Shown: piece by piece, positions 7,757 to 16,037 of the stretch
Layout: each line of letters starts with the position of its first letter
Numbering within the stretch: the stretch's first letter is position 1
From: Methylobacterium longum
GTDB lineage: Bacteria > Pseudomonadota > Alphaproteobacteria > Rhizobiales > Beijerinckiaceae
Reading direction: 5' to 3'
Assembly (NCBI RefSeq): GCF_022179385.1
Contig: NZ_BPQS01000032.1
Span: forward strand, 1 to 59,511
DNA: 59,511 nt
Notes under the pieces: generated by a model
Databases searched by the model: none
Seen by the model: only the letters and a program-made list of their open reading frames with translations
What the model was told of the DNA's origin: nothing
Program-made: the position numbers and the translations under genes

Positions 7757-8761
7757 ATGCGCAGACGCGACGTTCTGGCGGGGGCCGCGGCGCTCCTGGC
7801 GAGCCCGGTCCCGGGGCGGGCCGAGGAGGCCGGTGCGGTGGCCATCGCCCGCCAGCCGAGCCTCGGCCACCTGCCGCTGATGCTGATGGAGGAGCAGGGC
7901 CTGCTCCAGAAGGCCGCGGCCGCCCGCGGCGTGGCGGGGCTGCAGGCCCGGTACCTCACCCTAGCGGGCGGCGCGGCGATGAACGACGCCCTGCTCTCCG
8001 GGCAGATCCAGTTCGCGGCCGGCGGCGTGCCGCCCCTCGTGCTGCTCTGGTCGAAGACCGAGGGCACCGCCATGGCGGTGAAGGGCGTGGCGGCGATGAA
8101 CAGCATGCCGCTGCTGATGAACACCAGCAACCCGAAGGTGCGCACGCTCGCGGACTTCACCGACCGGGACAAGATCGCGCTCCCCGCCGTGAAGGTCTCG
8201 GTCCAGGCGATGTTCCTGCAGATGGCCGCCGAGAAGGAACTCGGCGCGGGCCGCCGCAACGACCTCGACCGGCTCACCGTCACCCTCTCGCATCCCGACG
8301 GGATGGCGGCGCTCCTCGGGGGCAGCGAGGTGACGGCGCATTTCACCGCCGCGCCGATCCAGGAGCTGGAACTGCGCCGGCCCGGCATCCGCACGGTGCT
8401 GAACAGCTTCGACGTGCTGGGCGAGCCTTCGACCTTCAACGTGGTCTGGGCCTCCGCGGCCTTCGCGGCGGCCAGTCCCCGCGTCTTCGAGGCGTTCGGC
8501 GCCGCCCTCGACGAGGCCCTCGCGGGGATCGTGGCCGACAAGGCGGAGGCGGCCCGCGCCTACGTGCGCCTCGCCCGCGACGGGAGCGATGTCGGCCTCG
8601 TCACCGAGATCCTGAACGACCCGCAGGTCTCCTTCACGGCGACGCCCCGGGCCATCGGCAAGGTCGCGGACTTCATGGCCCGCACCGGCACCATCCGCCG
8701 CCGCCCGGATAGCTGGAAGGACCTGTTCTTCGCGGGCGTTCACGGCAAGGCCGGGAGCTGA
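7757..8761 (+). CDS. Second NitT/TauT-type ABC substrate-binding protein
   Basis: 334 residues. The N-terminus MRRRDVLAGAAALLASP is a Tat-like or Sec signal, cut after a PGRAEEA region. The mature part repeats the architecture of the protein at 364-1386: IARQPSLGHLPLMLMEEQGL, GGAAMNDALLSGQIQFAAGG and FNVVWASAAF. It closes the operon, 23 bases after the thiamine enzyme gene, with GGAGGGGG just before the ATG. No second permease or ATPase gene accompanies it, so it probably docks to the upstream ABC permease with a slightly different ligand range. Two binding proteins bracketing one catabolic operon suggests uptake of related substrates, or of both enantiomers of one. Confidence 0.83.
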   Translation: MRRRDVLAGAAALLASPVPGRAEEAGAVAIARQPSLGHLPLMLMEEQGLLQKAAAARGVAGLQARYLTLAGGAAMNDALLSGQIQFAAGGVPPLVLLWSKTEGTAMAVKGVAAMNSMPLLMNTSNPKVRTLADFTDRDKIALPAVKVSVQAMFLQMAAEKELGAGRRNDLDRLTVTLSHPDGMAALLGGSEVTAHFTAAPIQELELRRPGIRTVLNSFDVLGEPSTFNVVWASAAFAAASPRVFEAFGAALDEALAGIVADKAEAARAYVRLARDGSDVGLVTEILNDPQVSFTATPRAIGKVADFMARTGTIRRRPDSWKDLFFAGVHGKAGS

Positions 8762-8779
8762 GCCGCCCCGGCGGCCGCC

Positions 8780-9526
8780 TCAACCCTGCAGCAGGCCGGG
8801 CAGCGCCAGCGCGGTGGTGGTCAGCCCGATCGCCGCGAGCAGGGCCAGGACGAGGGTGCGGAAGCGCCGCTGGTCGATCCGGGCGAACAGCGAGAGCCCG
8901 GCGAGCACGCTCACCAGCACCACCGGCAGCGCCAGCGCCAGGTCGCCGACGAGTTCGGGGGGGATCGGGTCGAGGTAGACGAGGATCGAGAAAGCCCAGA
9001 CCTGCATCACCAGGGTGAAGGATTGGTACACAGCCCGCTGAGTGCGGGGCTCCCAGCCGCGCACGAGGCTCCAGGCCGTCGGCAGGGCGCCGGACAAGCC
9101 CGCGATGCCGCCCAGCACGCCGCCGAGGAAGCCGATCGCCCCGTCGCTCCAAGAATTGCCGAAGCCCACCCGGTAGTCGGCGCGCAGCAGCGCGATGCCG
9201 CCGCTGTAGAGGACCAGGAAGGCGCCGATCGCGACCTTGATGTGGCGCGGGTCGAGATCGTGCAGCAGGTGGATGCCGATCGGCGCCCCGATCAGGCCTG
9301 GCAGGATCATCGCGAAGGCGGTGTTCCGCGGCGGCCAAGTCCGCAGCCGCAGGATCGAGATCACCTGCGAGAGGATGCTGCAGACCAGCACCAGGGCGGT
9401 CGCCTCGACGGGCGTGCGGATCGACAGCAGCGTACCGGAGGCGATCAGCGCGAAGGCGAAGCCTGTGAGGCCCGAAATCAGTCCGGCGCAGCCGACGCAG
9501 AGGATGAGGAGGAGCGTCTCGTTCAC
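8780..9526 (-). CDS. TauE/SafE-family (DUF81) membrane protein, probable sulfite exporter
   Basis: 248 residues, almost entirely hydrophobic with about eight membrane spans. The start LLLILCVGCAGLISGLTGFA and the internal repeat GGVLGGIAGLSGALP are the two glycine-rich TauE/SafE signatures. A member of this family, TauE of Cupriavidus necator, is described as a sulfite exporter in C2-sulfonate breakdown. The chosen GTG at 9526 opens directly into the first helix; upstream in-frame GTG codons are possible. The gene is convergent with the upstream operon (18-base gap) and divergent from suyA. Operator palindrome B lies about 100 bases before its start, so it appears co-regulated with sulfolactate breakdown. 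Confidence 0.82.
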   Translation of the reverse strand: MNETLLLILCVGCAGLISGLTGFAFALIASGTLLSIRTPVEATALVLVCSILSQVISILRLRTWPPRNTAFAMILPGLIGAPIGIHLLHDLDPRHIKVAIGAFLVLYSGGIALLRADYRVGFGNSWSDGAIGFLGGVLGGIAGLSGALPTAWSLVRGWEPRTQRAVYQSFTLVMQVWAFSILVYLDPIPPELVGDLALALPVVLVSVLAGLSLFARIDQRRFRTLVLALLAAIGLTTTALALPGLLQG

Positions 9527-9624
9527 CGCGGATGCCCAGCCCGGCCAATACCCCGCGCAGGCTCGCTTGCCATCCTCGTCCTCCCGGTCGGCGGCCCGCC
9601 GGAAGCAGGACACATTCTGAATGT

Positions 9625-9638
9625 ATCTTATATAAGAC
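9625..9638. promoter_or_regulatory. Operator-like palindrome B
   Basis: ATCTTATATAAGAC contains the perfect 12-base palindrome TCTTATATAAGA and differs from site C at one position. It lies in the 487-base divergent region between the exporter gene (minus strand) and suyA (plus strand), nearer the exporter. It is a probable GntR-family binding site. Confidence 0.65.
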
Positions 9639-9954
9639 TTGTCACGCGGAGCAAGGCGGGAGATCGGGCCGCCGGCGATGAGCTCCTTCTTCACGGAGTG
9701 CCCGGAGCCAAGCTGGCCGAGTGCCTCGGCCGTTCGAGGGGAAGGCCGTCCAGATCCATCCTGCGCCCTCCCCGTCCGCGGGGGTGGAGACGCGCATGGC
9801 ATCTCCGGGCGCCCGACTCGATCGATCGGATCAAGGCGCCGGATCCGATGGGTGGATCCACGGGCGCTGAGCGGGAGGCGGTAACCCCTCGAACCCGAGG
9901 CCAACGAAATCGGTCCCGCCGCTCAATCGGCCGTTGACGCCGGTCGCTTAAGCA

Positions 9955-9968
9955 GTCTTATATAAGAC
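9955..9968. promoter_or_regulatory. Operator-like palindrome C before suyA
   Basis: GTCTTATATAAGAC is a perfect 14-base palindrome 46 bases before the suyA start. A TTGACG at 9934-9939 lies at -35-like spacing from AT-rich sequence inside the palindrome. The site would therefore overlap the -10 region and suit repression. The rest of the 9527-10013 interval shows no gene. Confidence 0.7.
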
Positions 9969-10013
9969 ACGTCGCCGCCGAGCAGCCGACGACACAGCTA
10001 TCAGGAGGACCGC

Positions 10014-10331
10014 ATGAGCAGCCACGCCGCGTCCGGCGAGGGGCACCGCAAGCCGCATCTTCTCGCCCATTCCCCCCACGACAACGTCGCCGTCGCGGTG
10101 ATCGAGGGCCTGAGCGCGAACACCGACGCCTTCGGGGTGGTCACCGAGAACAACAGCACCTTCGAGGTCGCCGTCCGCCACGACATCCCGATCGGCCACA
10201 AGGTCGCGCTCACCGACCTGAAGGCCGGCGACACGGCCATCAAGTACGGCCAGGATATCGGCAAGGTCATCAAGGACGTCGCCAAGGGCGAGCACGTCCA
10301 TGTCCACAACGTCAAGACGAAGCGCTGGTGA
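10014..10331 (+). CDS. suyA: (2R)-sulfolactate sulfo-lyase small subunit (SuyA-like, UxaA N-terminal SAF domain)
   Basis: 105 residues forming a single SAF domain, the N-terminal unit of altronate dehydratase (UxaA). In SuyAB this unit is a separate small subunit. The core HDIPIGHKVALTDLKAGD and the end VHVHNVK match SAF-domain hydro-lyases. SuyAB eliminates sulfite from (R)-3-sulfolactate to give pyruvate. Position 1 in an operon with SuyB, SlcC-like, ComC-like, SorAB-like and exporter genes favours sulfolactate over altronate; no uronate genes are nearby. AGGAGG-type ribosome binding sequence (CAGGAGGACCGC) precedes the ATG. The annotation depends on context, because the domain alone is shared with sugar-acid dehydratases. 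Confidence 0.8.
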   Translation: MSSHAASGEGHRKPHLLAHSPHDNVAVAVIEGLSANTDAFGVVTENNSTFEVAVRHDIPIGHKVALTDLKAGDTAIKYGQDIGKVIKDVAKGEHVHVHNVKTKRW

Positions 10332-10338
10332 GGTGACG

Positions 10339-11619
10339 ATGTCCAAGGAAGCCGCTCAGCTCGAACACGAGATCGCCACCCCCTTCGTCGGCGGTGCGCC
10401 CGATCAATTCGCCACCCCGGCGCTCGCGACCAAGCGCGCCTCGGAGAACTACACGTCCGCCACCTTCATGGGCTGGCGCCGGGAGAACGGCCGGGTCGGT
10501 GTGCGCAACCACGTCGTGCTCCTGCCGCTGGACGATCTCTCCAATGCCGCCTGCGAGGCCGTCGCCAACACCATAAAGGGCACGATGGCGCTGCCCCACG
10601 CCTACGGCCGGTTGCAGTTCGGCGAGGATCTGGACCTCCACTTCCGCACCCTCATCGGCATCGGCTCGAACCCGAACGTCGCCGCCGTCGTGGTGATCGG
10701 CATCGAGGACCAGTGGACCAACCGCGTGGTCGAGGGCATCGCCAAGACCGGCAAGCCGGTCGTCGGCTTCGGGATCGAGGGCCACGGCGACATCGCCATC
10801 GTCGCCAAGGCGAGCTACCAGGCCAAGCGCTTCGTGCAGTGGGCCACCGAGCTCCAGCGCGAGGAATGCCCGATCGCCGACCTCTGGGTCTCGACCAAGT
10901 GCGGCGAGTCCGACACCACCACCGGCCTCGCCTCCTGCCCCACCGTCGGCAACATGTACGACAAGCTGATCCCGCACGGGATCTACGGGGTGTTCGGTGA
11001 GACGTCGGAGATCACCGGCGCCGAGCACCTCTGCCGCGAGCGGGCGATCAGCCCGGACATCGCCGACAAGTGGTACACGATGTGGAAGGCCTATCAGGAC
11101 GACGTCATCGAGGCCCACAAGACCGACGATCTCTCGGACTCGCAGCCGACCAAGGGCAACATCGCGGGCGGCCTCACCACGATCGAGGAGAAAGCGCTCG
11201 GCAACCTCGAGAAGATCGGCCACGAGTGCCGGTTCATCGACGCCCTGCAGCCCGCGGAAGCCCCCGCCAAGGGGCCCGGCCTCTACTTCATGGACACGTC
11301 CTCGGCGGCCGCCGAGTGCGTCACCCTGATGGCGGCGGCGGGTTACGTGGTCCACACCTTCCCGACCGGCCAGGGCAACGTGATCGGCAATCCGATCGTC
11401 CCCGTGATCAAGATCACCGGCAATCCCCGGACCGTGCGGACCATGGGTGAGCATATCGACGTGGACGTGTCGGGCGTGCTCAGCCGCGAGATGACGATCC
11501 CGCAGGCCGGCGACGCGCTGATCGACATGGTGGTGCGCACCGCCAACGGCCGGCTCACGGCGGCCGAGTCCCTCGGCCACCGGGAATTCGTGATGACGAA
11601 GCTCTACCGCAGCGCCTGA
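10339..11619 (+). CDS. suyB: (2R)-sulfolactate sulfo-lyase large subunit (SuyB-like, UxaA C-terminal domain)
   Basis: 426 residues of the UxaA/GarD C-terminal family, starting seven bases after suyA. Characteristic segments are GWRRENGRVGVRNHVVLLP near the N-terminus, the cysteine-containing STKCGESDTTTGLASCPTVG, and the C-terminal FPTGQGNVIGNPIVPVIKIT. With SuyA it would release sulfite from (R)-sulfolactate, leaving pyruvate, using an iron or other divalent metal as in its relatives. A long perfect hairpin (11633-11663) lies between this gene and the carrier gene. An altronate dehydratase reading is less likely given the sulfite-handling genes downstream. Confidence 0.82.
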   Translation: MSKEAAQLEHEIATPFVGGAPDQFATPALATKRASENYTSATFMGWRRENGRVGVRNHVVLLPLDDLSNAACEAVANTIKGTMALPHAYGRLQFGEDLDLHFRTLIGIGSNPNVAAVVVIGIEDQWTNRVVEGIAKTGKPVVGFGIEGHGDIAIVAKASYQAKRFVQWATELQREECPIADLWVSTKCGESDTTTGLASCPTVGNMYDKLIPHGIYGVFGETSEITGAEHLCRERAISPDIADKWYTMWKAYQDDVIEAHKTDDLSDSQPTKGNIAGGLTTIEEKALGNLEKIGHECRFIDALQPAEAPAKGPGLYFMDTSSAAAECVTLMAAAGYVVHTFPTGQGNVIGNPIVPVIKITGNPRTVRTMGEHIDVDVSGVLSREMTIPQAGDALIDMVVRTANGRLTAAESLGHREFVMTKLYRSA

Positions 11620-11632
11620 CGCGCCAGTCCCG

Positions 11633-11663
11633 CGCCCGCGGACCGCGAACCGGTCCGCGGGCG
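11633..11663 (+). terminator. Long perfect hairpin after suyB
   Basis: The arms CGCCCGCGGACCG and CGGTCCGCGGGCG form a perfect 13-base-pair stem around a five-base loop. No run of T follows, so it is not a classic intrinsic terminator. It may attenuate transcription or protect the suyAB mRNA end, lowering expression of the downstream genes relative to suyAB. Confidence 0.45.
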
Positions 11664-11754
11664 CAGCCCCGACGCCACGGGGTCGGACCACGAGGGAGCG
11701 CACGACCGCGGGCGGAACCGCGGCGGCCTCCGTCCTGTCACTGTGGAGGAACGC

Positions 11755-13119
11755 ATGAGGCTGCTTCGGTCGATCTACGGCCAGGTCCTGCTCGGCATCG
11801 CGCTGGGCATCGCGGTCGGGGTGGTGGCTCCCGATTTCGCCGTGGGCTGCAAGATCCTCGGCGACATGTTCATCAACCTGATCAAGATGATCGTCGCCCC
11901 CGTCATCTTCTGCACGGTCGTCGTCGGCATCGCGCATGTCGGCGACATGAAGAGCGTCGGCCGGATGGGCCTGAAGACCATCCTGTACTTCGAGGCCGCC
12001 ACGACGGTGGCGCTCGGGGCCGGCCTCCTGTTCGTGAACCTGCTGCGGCCGGGCGACGGCGTGAACGCCACGGTCGACAGCCTTGACGCCAAGCTGGTCG
12101 CCGGCATCGCCGGAAAGGCCCACGCGCAGTCGCCGATGGAGATCGTCGCCAACATCATCCCGCACAGCGCGGTCGACGCCTTCGCCAAGGGCGACCTGAT
12201 CCAGGTGATGTTCTTCTCGGTGCTCGTCGGCATGGGGCTCGCGATGCTGGGCCGGCGCGGCGAGTTCCCGCTCAAGGTGGTCCACGCCTTCGGCGACGTG
12301 CTGATGAAGGTCGTCGGGCTGATCATGCACTTCGCGCCGATCGGCGCCTTCGGCGCGATGGCCTTCACCATCGGCAAGTTCGGGCTCGGCATCCTCGCCC
12401 AGTACGGGATGCTGATCGTCTCGCTCTACCTGACCTTCATCGTGTTCATCGCGGTCTTCCTCGGCGGCGTGATGCGGTTCTACGTCGGCCTGAGCCTGTG
12501 GAAGCTGTTCCGCTACAGCCGCGAGGAGCTGTTCATCCTGCTCGGCACCACGAGCACGGAATCGGTGCTGCCGCGGATCATGGCCAAGCTCAACGGGCTC
12601 GGCGTCGACAAGAGCGTCACCGGCCTCGTGATGCCGGCCGGCCTGTCCTTCAACATGGACGGCTCCTGCATCTACCTGACCATGGCGATCGGCTTCATCG
12701 CCCAGGCCCTCAACATCCCGCTGACCTGGGAGCAGGAACTCGGCATCCTGGCCATCGCGCTGGTGACCTCGAAGGGCGTCGCGGGCGTGGCGGGTGCCAT
12801 CCTGTTCGTGCTCGCCGCGACGCTCCAGGCCTCGCAGCTCCTGCCGGTGGCGGGCATCGCCCTGATCATCGGGGTAGACCGCATCCTGAACGAGCTGCGC
12901 TGCGTGACCAACGCGATCGGCAACATGGTGGCGACCCTCGTGATCGCCCGCTGGGAGGGCAAGATCGACCTCGCCCATGCCCGCGCGGTGCTCGACGGCC
13001 GCATCACCCCGGACTTCGACCTCCTCGACGACGAGGACGCGGTGGCGGATGCGATCCCCGCCCGCGAGCCGGCGGCCGCCTTCCGCCGCCCCCTCCCCGC
13101 TGCCGTGCCGGCGACCTGA
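11755..13119 (+). CDS. dctA: DctA-family dicarboxylate/cation symporter
   Basis: 454 residues, the usual size of DAACS-family carriers. MRLLRSIYGQVLLGIALGIA begins the first helix. Later motifs include the serine-rich-loop equivalent LGTTSTESVLPRIM, the NMDGSCIYLTMA sequence of helix 7, and DRILNELRCVTNAIGNMVAT near the end, all hallmarks of DctA. These proteins import succinate, fumarate or malate with protons or sodium. Inside a sulfolactate operon it could carry sulfolactate or another sulfonated dicarboxylate analogue, which is an inference. The ATG at 11755 is preceded by TGGAGGAACGC; a few in-frame codons upstream are also open. The SlcC-like gene follows after 12 bases. Confidence 0.88.
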   Translation: MRLLRSIYGQVLLGIALGIAVGVVAPDFAVGCKILGDMFINLIKMIVAPVIFCTVVVGIAHVGDMKSVGRMGLKTILYFEAATTVALGAGLLFVNLLRPGDGVNATVDSLDAKLVAGIAGKAHAQSPMEIVANIIPHSAVDAFAKGDLIQVMFFSVLVGMGLAMLGRRGEFPLKVVHAFGDVLMKVVGLIMHFAPIGAFGAMAFTIGKFGLGILAQYGMLIVSLYLTFIVFIAVFLGGVMRFYVGLSLWKLFRYSREELFILLGTTSTESVLPRIMAKLNGLGVDKSVTGLVMPAGLSFNMDGSCIYLTMAIGFIAQALNIPLTWEQELGILAIALVTSKGVAGVAGAILFVLAATLQASQLLPVAGIALIIGVDRILNELRCVTNAIGNMVATLVIARWEGKIDLAHARAVLDGRITPDFDLLDDEDAVADAIPAREPAAAFRRPLPAAVPAT

Positions 13120-13131
13120 GAAGGACCCTCC

Positions 13132-14073
13132 ATGCCCAAGGTCATCATCAGCGAGTTCATGGACGAGGCGGCGATCGCGGCCGAGCTCGCCGGCTTCGAC
13201 GTGGTGTACGATCCCGGCCTCGTCGACCGGCCCAACGATCTCGCCGCCGCGGTTGCGGAGGCCGACGCCCTGATCGTGCGCAACCGGACGCAGGTGCGCG
13301 GCGCCCTGCTCGCCGCCGCCCGCGACCTCAAGGTGGTGGGCCGCCTCGGCGTCGGCCTCGACAACATCGACGGGGCGGCCTGCCGGGACCGGGGCATCGC
13401 GGTCTATCCGGCGACGGGCGCCAACGACGTCGCGGTCGCCGAGTACGTGCTCGCCACCGCGATGCTGCTCCTGCGCGGCGCCTACGGGGCGACGGCCCGC
13501 GTCGCGGCCGGCACGTGGCCGCGCAACGCCCTGATGGGCCGCGAGATCTCCGGCAAACGCCTCGGCCTGGTGGGCTTCGGCGCCATCGCCCGCGAGACCG
13601 CCCAGAGGGCTGCGGCCCTCGGCATGGCGGTCGCCGCCCACGACCCCTTCGTCGCCGAGGGCGATCCGGCCTGGAACCCGGCCACCGGTCCCGTGCAGCG
13701 GCAGGCGCTCGAAGCTCTGATCGCCCAGAGCGACGTGCTCTCGCTGCACGTGCCCCTCACCGATCGGACGCGCGGCCTGATCGACGCGGCGGCGCTGGCC
13801 CGGATGCCCAAGGGCGCGATCCTGATCAATGCGGCCCGGGGCGGCGTGGTGGACGAGGCCGCCGTGGCCGAATCCCTGCGCGCCGGCCATCTCGGCGGCG
13901 CGGCGCTGGACGTGTTCGACCGGGAGCCCCTTGACGCGTCGGCCGGCGCCGTCTTCGCGGACGTGCCGAACCTGATCCTGACCCCGCACATCGCCGGGGT
14001 GACGCAGGAATCGAACGTGCGCGTCTCCGCCGTCACTGCGGCGGCGGTGCGTCGCCACCTCACGGAGCGCTGA
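13132..14073 (+). CDS. slcC: (S)-sulfolactate dehydrogenase-like D-isomer-specific 2-hydroxyacid dehydrogenase
   Basis: 313 residues of the D-3-phosphoglycerate dehydrogenase type. The NAD-binding motif is LGLVGFGAIA. The catalytic residues of the family are present: R236 in NAARGG, E265 in FDREP and H286 in TPHIAG. In Chromohalobacter salexigens, SlcC of this family oxidises (S)-sulfolactate to sulfopyruvate, which ComC reduces to the (R) form for SuyAB. Here the same three activities are adjacent, which is strong contextual support. The gene starts 12 bases after the carrier gene and ends four bases before comC. Without context it could be any 2-hydroxyacid dehydrogenase. Confidence 0.8.
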   Translation: MPKVIISEFMDEAAIAAELAGFDVVYDPGLVDRPNDLAAAVAEADALIVRNRTQVRGALLAAARDLKVVGRLGVGLDNIDGAACRDRGIAVYPATGANDVAVAEYVLATAMLLLRGAYGATARVAAGTWPRNALMGREISGKRLGLVGFGAIARETAQRAAALGMAVAAHDPFVAEGDPAWNPATGPVQRQALEALIAQSDVLSLHVPLTDRTRGLIDAAALARMPKGAILINAARGGVVDEAAVAESLRAGHLGGAALDVFDREPLDASAGAVFADVPNLILTPHIAGVTQESNVRVSAVTAAAVRRHLTER

Positions 14074-14077
14074 GCCG

Positions 14078-15067
14078 ATGCCGAACCTCACATTGTCGGA
14101 GGCCGAGGCCCTGGCCGCGGAGGCCCTCGTCCGCTGCGGCACGGCCGAGGCCGCGGCGCGGAGCGTCGCCCGCGCCCTGGTCGGCGCCGAGGCGGATGGC
14201 CTGAAGGGCCACGGCCTGTCGCGGGTCGCGCCCTACGCGGCGCAGGTGCGTGCCGGCAAGGTCGTGGGCGACGCGGTCCCGCGGGCGGAGCGCCCGCGCC
14301 CGGGCCTGCTCGCGGTCGACGCCGCCCACGGTTTCGCCTACCCCGCCATCGACCTCGCCCTGGAGGCGCTGCCGGACCTCGCCCGCCAACAGGGCGTGGC
14401 GGCGGCCGGCATCCGCCGCTCGCACCATTGCGGCGCGGCCGGACGCCCGGTGGAGGTCCTGGCCGAGCAGGGCTGCGTCGCCCTGCTCTTCGCCAACACG
14501 CCCGCCGCGATGGCGCCCTGGGGCGGGCGCCAAGCGGTGTTCGGCACCAACCCGCTGGCCTTCGCCTGCCCGCTGCCGGGCCGCGCGCCGATCGTCGTCG
14601 ACCTCGCCCTGTCGAAGGTGGCCCGCGCCAACATCGTCGGGGCGGCCAAGCGCGGCGAACCGATCCCCGAGGGCTGGGCTCTCGACGCCGAGGGGCGCCC
14701 GACGACCGACGCCAAGGCGGCCCTCGACGGCACCATGGTGCCGCTGGGCGACGCCAAGGGCACGGCGCTCGCCCTGATGGTGGAGCTGCTTGCCGCCGGC
14801 CTCGTCGGCGCGCGCTTTGCCGGCGAGGCCTCCTCGTTCCTCGACGCCGCGGGCGACCCGCCGGGCACCGGGCAGCTGATCCTCGTCCTCGACGCGGCGG
14901 CGCTCAGCCCGGACGCGCCGGAGCGCTTCGCGGCGCTGGCGGACGCGATCGAGAGGCAGGACGGCGCCCGGCTCCCGGGCAGCCGCCGGCTCGCACTCCG
15001 TCGCCGGGCCGCCGAGGCGGGCCTCGACGTCGCCGAAGCCCTCGTCGCCGAGATCCGGGCGCTGTGA
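14078..15067 (+). CDS. comC: (R)-sulfolactate dehydrogenase-like protein (ComC; LDH2/malate-L-lactate dehydrogenase family)
   Basis: 329 residues of the LDH2/MDH2 oxidoreductase family, which is unrelated to the Rossmann-type dehydrogenases. The GADGLKGHG-like segment is followed by the catalytic H116-H117 in SHHCGAAG. FGTNPLAFACP and VVDLALSKVARANI form the cofactor and substrate region. ComC-type enzymes interconvert sulfopyruvate and (R)-sulfolactate. Paired with the opposite-stereochemistry SlcC-like enzyme it would act as a two-enzyme racemase that funnels both enantiomers to SuyAB. The family also contains ureidoglycolate and malate dehydrogenases, so specificity rests on the neighbourhood. 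Confidence 0.8.
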   Translation: MPNLTLSEAEALAAEALVRCGTAEAAARSVARALVGAEADGLKGHGLSRVAPYAAQVRAGKVVGDAVPRAERPRPGLLAVDAAHGFAYPAIDLALEALPDLARQQGVAAAGIRRSHHCGAAGRPVEVLAEQGCVALLFANTPAAMAPWGGRQAVFGTNPLAFACPLPGRAPIVVDLALSKVARANIVGAAKRGEPIPEGWALDAEGRPTTDAKAALDGTMVPLGDAKGTALALMVELLAAGLVGARFAGEASSFLDAAGDPPGTGQLILVLDAAALSPDAPERFAALADAIERQDGARLPGSRRLALRRRAAEAGLDVAEALVAEIRAL

Positions 15068-15142
15068 CGCGGATCGCCTGTGCGGAGGAAAAACCTGTGA
15101 TTGCTCCCATCGGCAGAGCCACGTAAGCCAGAGGAGGGAGAG

Positions 15143-15967
15143 GTGCTGGACACAACCTTCGACGCTCTACCCACGGATGGGGCTCTGCGTCGTCACGCGA
15201 TGGAACGGTCAGGCGAAGGGCAGGCAGGTTCGGGGCGCGCAGGTTCGGGAGGCGCCCGCACGGTCGGCTTCCGCCCGCTCTACCGGCAGGTCTACGACAC
15301 GCTGCTGAAGCGCCTCGCCGACGCGGTCTGGCAGCCCGGCCAGATCCTGCCGAGCGAGGGGCAGCTCGCCGTCGAGCTGGGCGTCAGCCAGGGGACGGTG
15401 CGCAAGGCCCTCGACGCGCTCACCGCCGACAGCCTGCTGGTGCGCCGCCAGGGCCGCGGGACCTTCGTGGCCGATCACGACGACAAGCAGAGCGTCTTCC
15501 GCTTCCTGAAGCTGCGGCCGGACGGCGACGGCACCGGCATGCCCACGAGCCGGGTCACGGGGATCGCGGAGGCGGCCGCCAGCGCCGACGAGCGCGGGCG
15601 CCTCGACCTCGTGCGGTCGGCCCGGGTGGTCCGGATCGAGCGCGTGCGCGCCGTCGACGCGAAGCTCTGCGTGGTCGAGACGATCAGCGTGCCCGCCGGC
15701 CTGTTCCCGGGCATCGCCCAGATCGAGCTGCCGAACACCCTCTACAGCCTCTACGCCACCCGCTACGGCATCACGATCGCCACCGCCCAGGAGCGCCTGA
15801 AGGCCGTGGCGCTCGGGCCCCACGAGGCGGAGCTGCTCCAGGTGCCGGCCGGGACCCCTGCCCTCGAGATCGACCGCGTCGCCATCGATCTCGAGGAGCG
15901 GCCGGTCGAGTGGCGCCTCTCGACCTGCCTGACGCAGGACATCCACTACCTCTCGGTCCTGCGCTGA
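15143..15967 (+). CDS. GntR-family (HutC/UTRA) transcriptional regulator
   Basis: 274 residues. A winged helix-turn-helix lies at about residues 50-115 (QILPSEGQLAVELGVSQGTV, then GRGTFVADH), followed by a UTRA ligand-binding domain to the C-terminus. I chose the GTG at 15143 because GAGGAGGGAG lies just upstream; an ATG at 15200 would give 255 residues and also keeps the whole helix-turn-helix. It sits in the middle of the sulfolactate gene group, 75 bases after comC. It is the obvious candidate to bind the TATATA-centred palindromes at 252, 9625 and 9955. The effector is probably a pathway intermediate such as sulfolactate; this is inferred. Confidence 0.85.
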   Translation: MLDTTFDALPTDGALRRHAMERSGEGQAGSGRAGSGGARTVGFRPLYRQVYDTLLKRLADAVWQPGQILPSEGQLAVELGVSQGTVRKALDALTADSLLVRRQGRGTFVADHDDKQSVFRFLKLRPDGDGTGMPTSRVTGIAEAAASADERGRLDLVRSARVVRIERVRAVDAKLCVVETISVPAGLFPGIAQIELPNTLYSLYATRYGITIATAQERLKAVALGPHEAELLQVPAGTPALEIDRVAIDLEERPVEWRLSTCLTQDIHYLSVLR

Positions 15968-16037
15968 CCGGGAGCCGCCTGGGCGCGGGCGCCGCGCCTG
16001 AACCGACATCCTCTGCGAGAACCAGGACGGGGGCGCG

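Noticed and set aside
10014..11619. Altronate dehydratase (UxaA in two parts).
   Set aside because: The same domains occur there, but no uronate genes are nearby, whereas sulfolactate dehydrogenase-like, sulfite dehydrogenase and exporter genes follow.
10312..14142. Very long open frame on the minus strand opposite suyB, dctA and slcC (over 1200 codons).
   Set aside because: It is rich in His, Asp, Arg and Gly with no domain, as expected from the antisense of GC-rich coding DNA; the plus-strand genes are clear.
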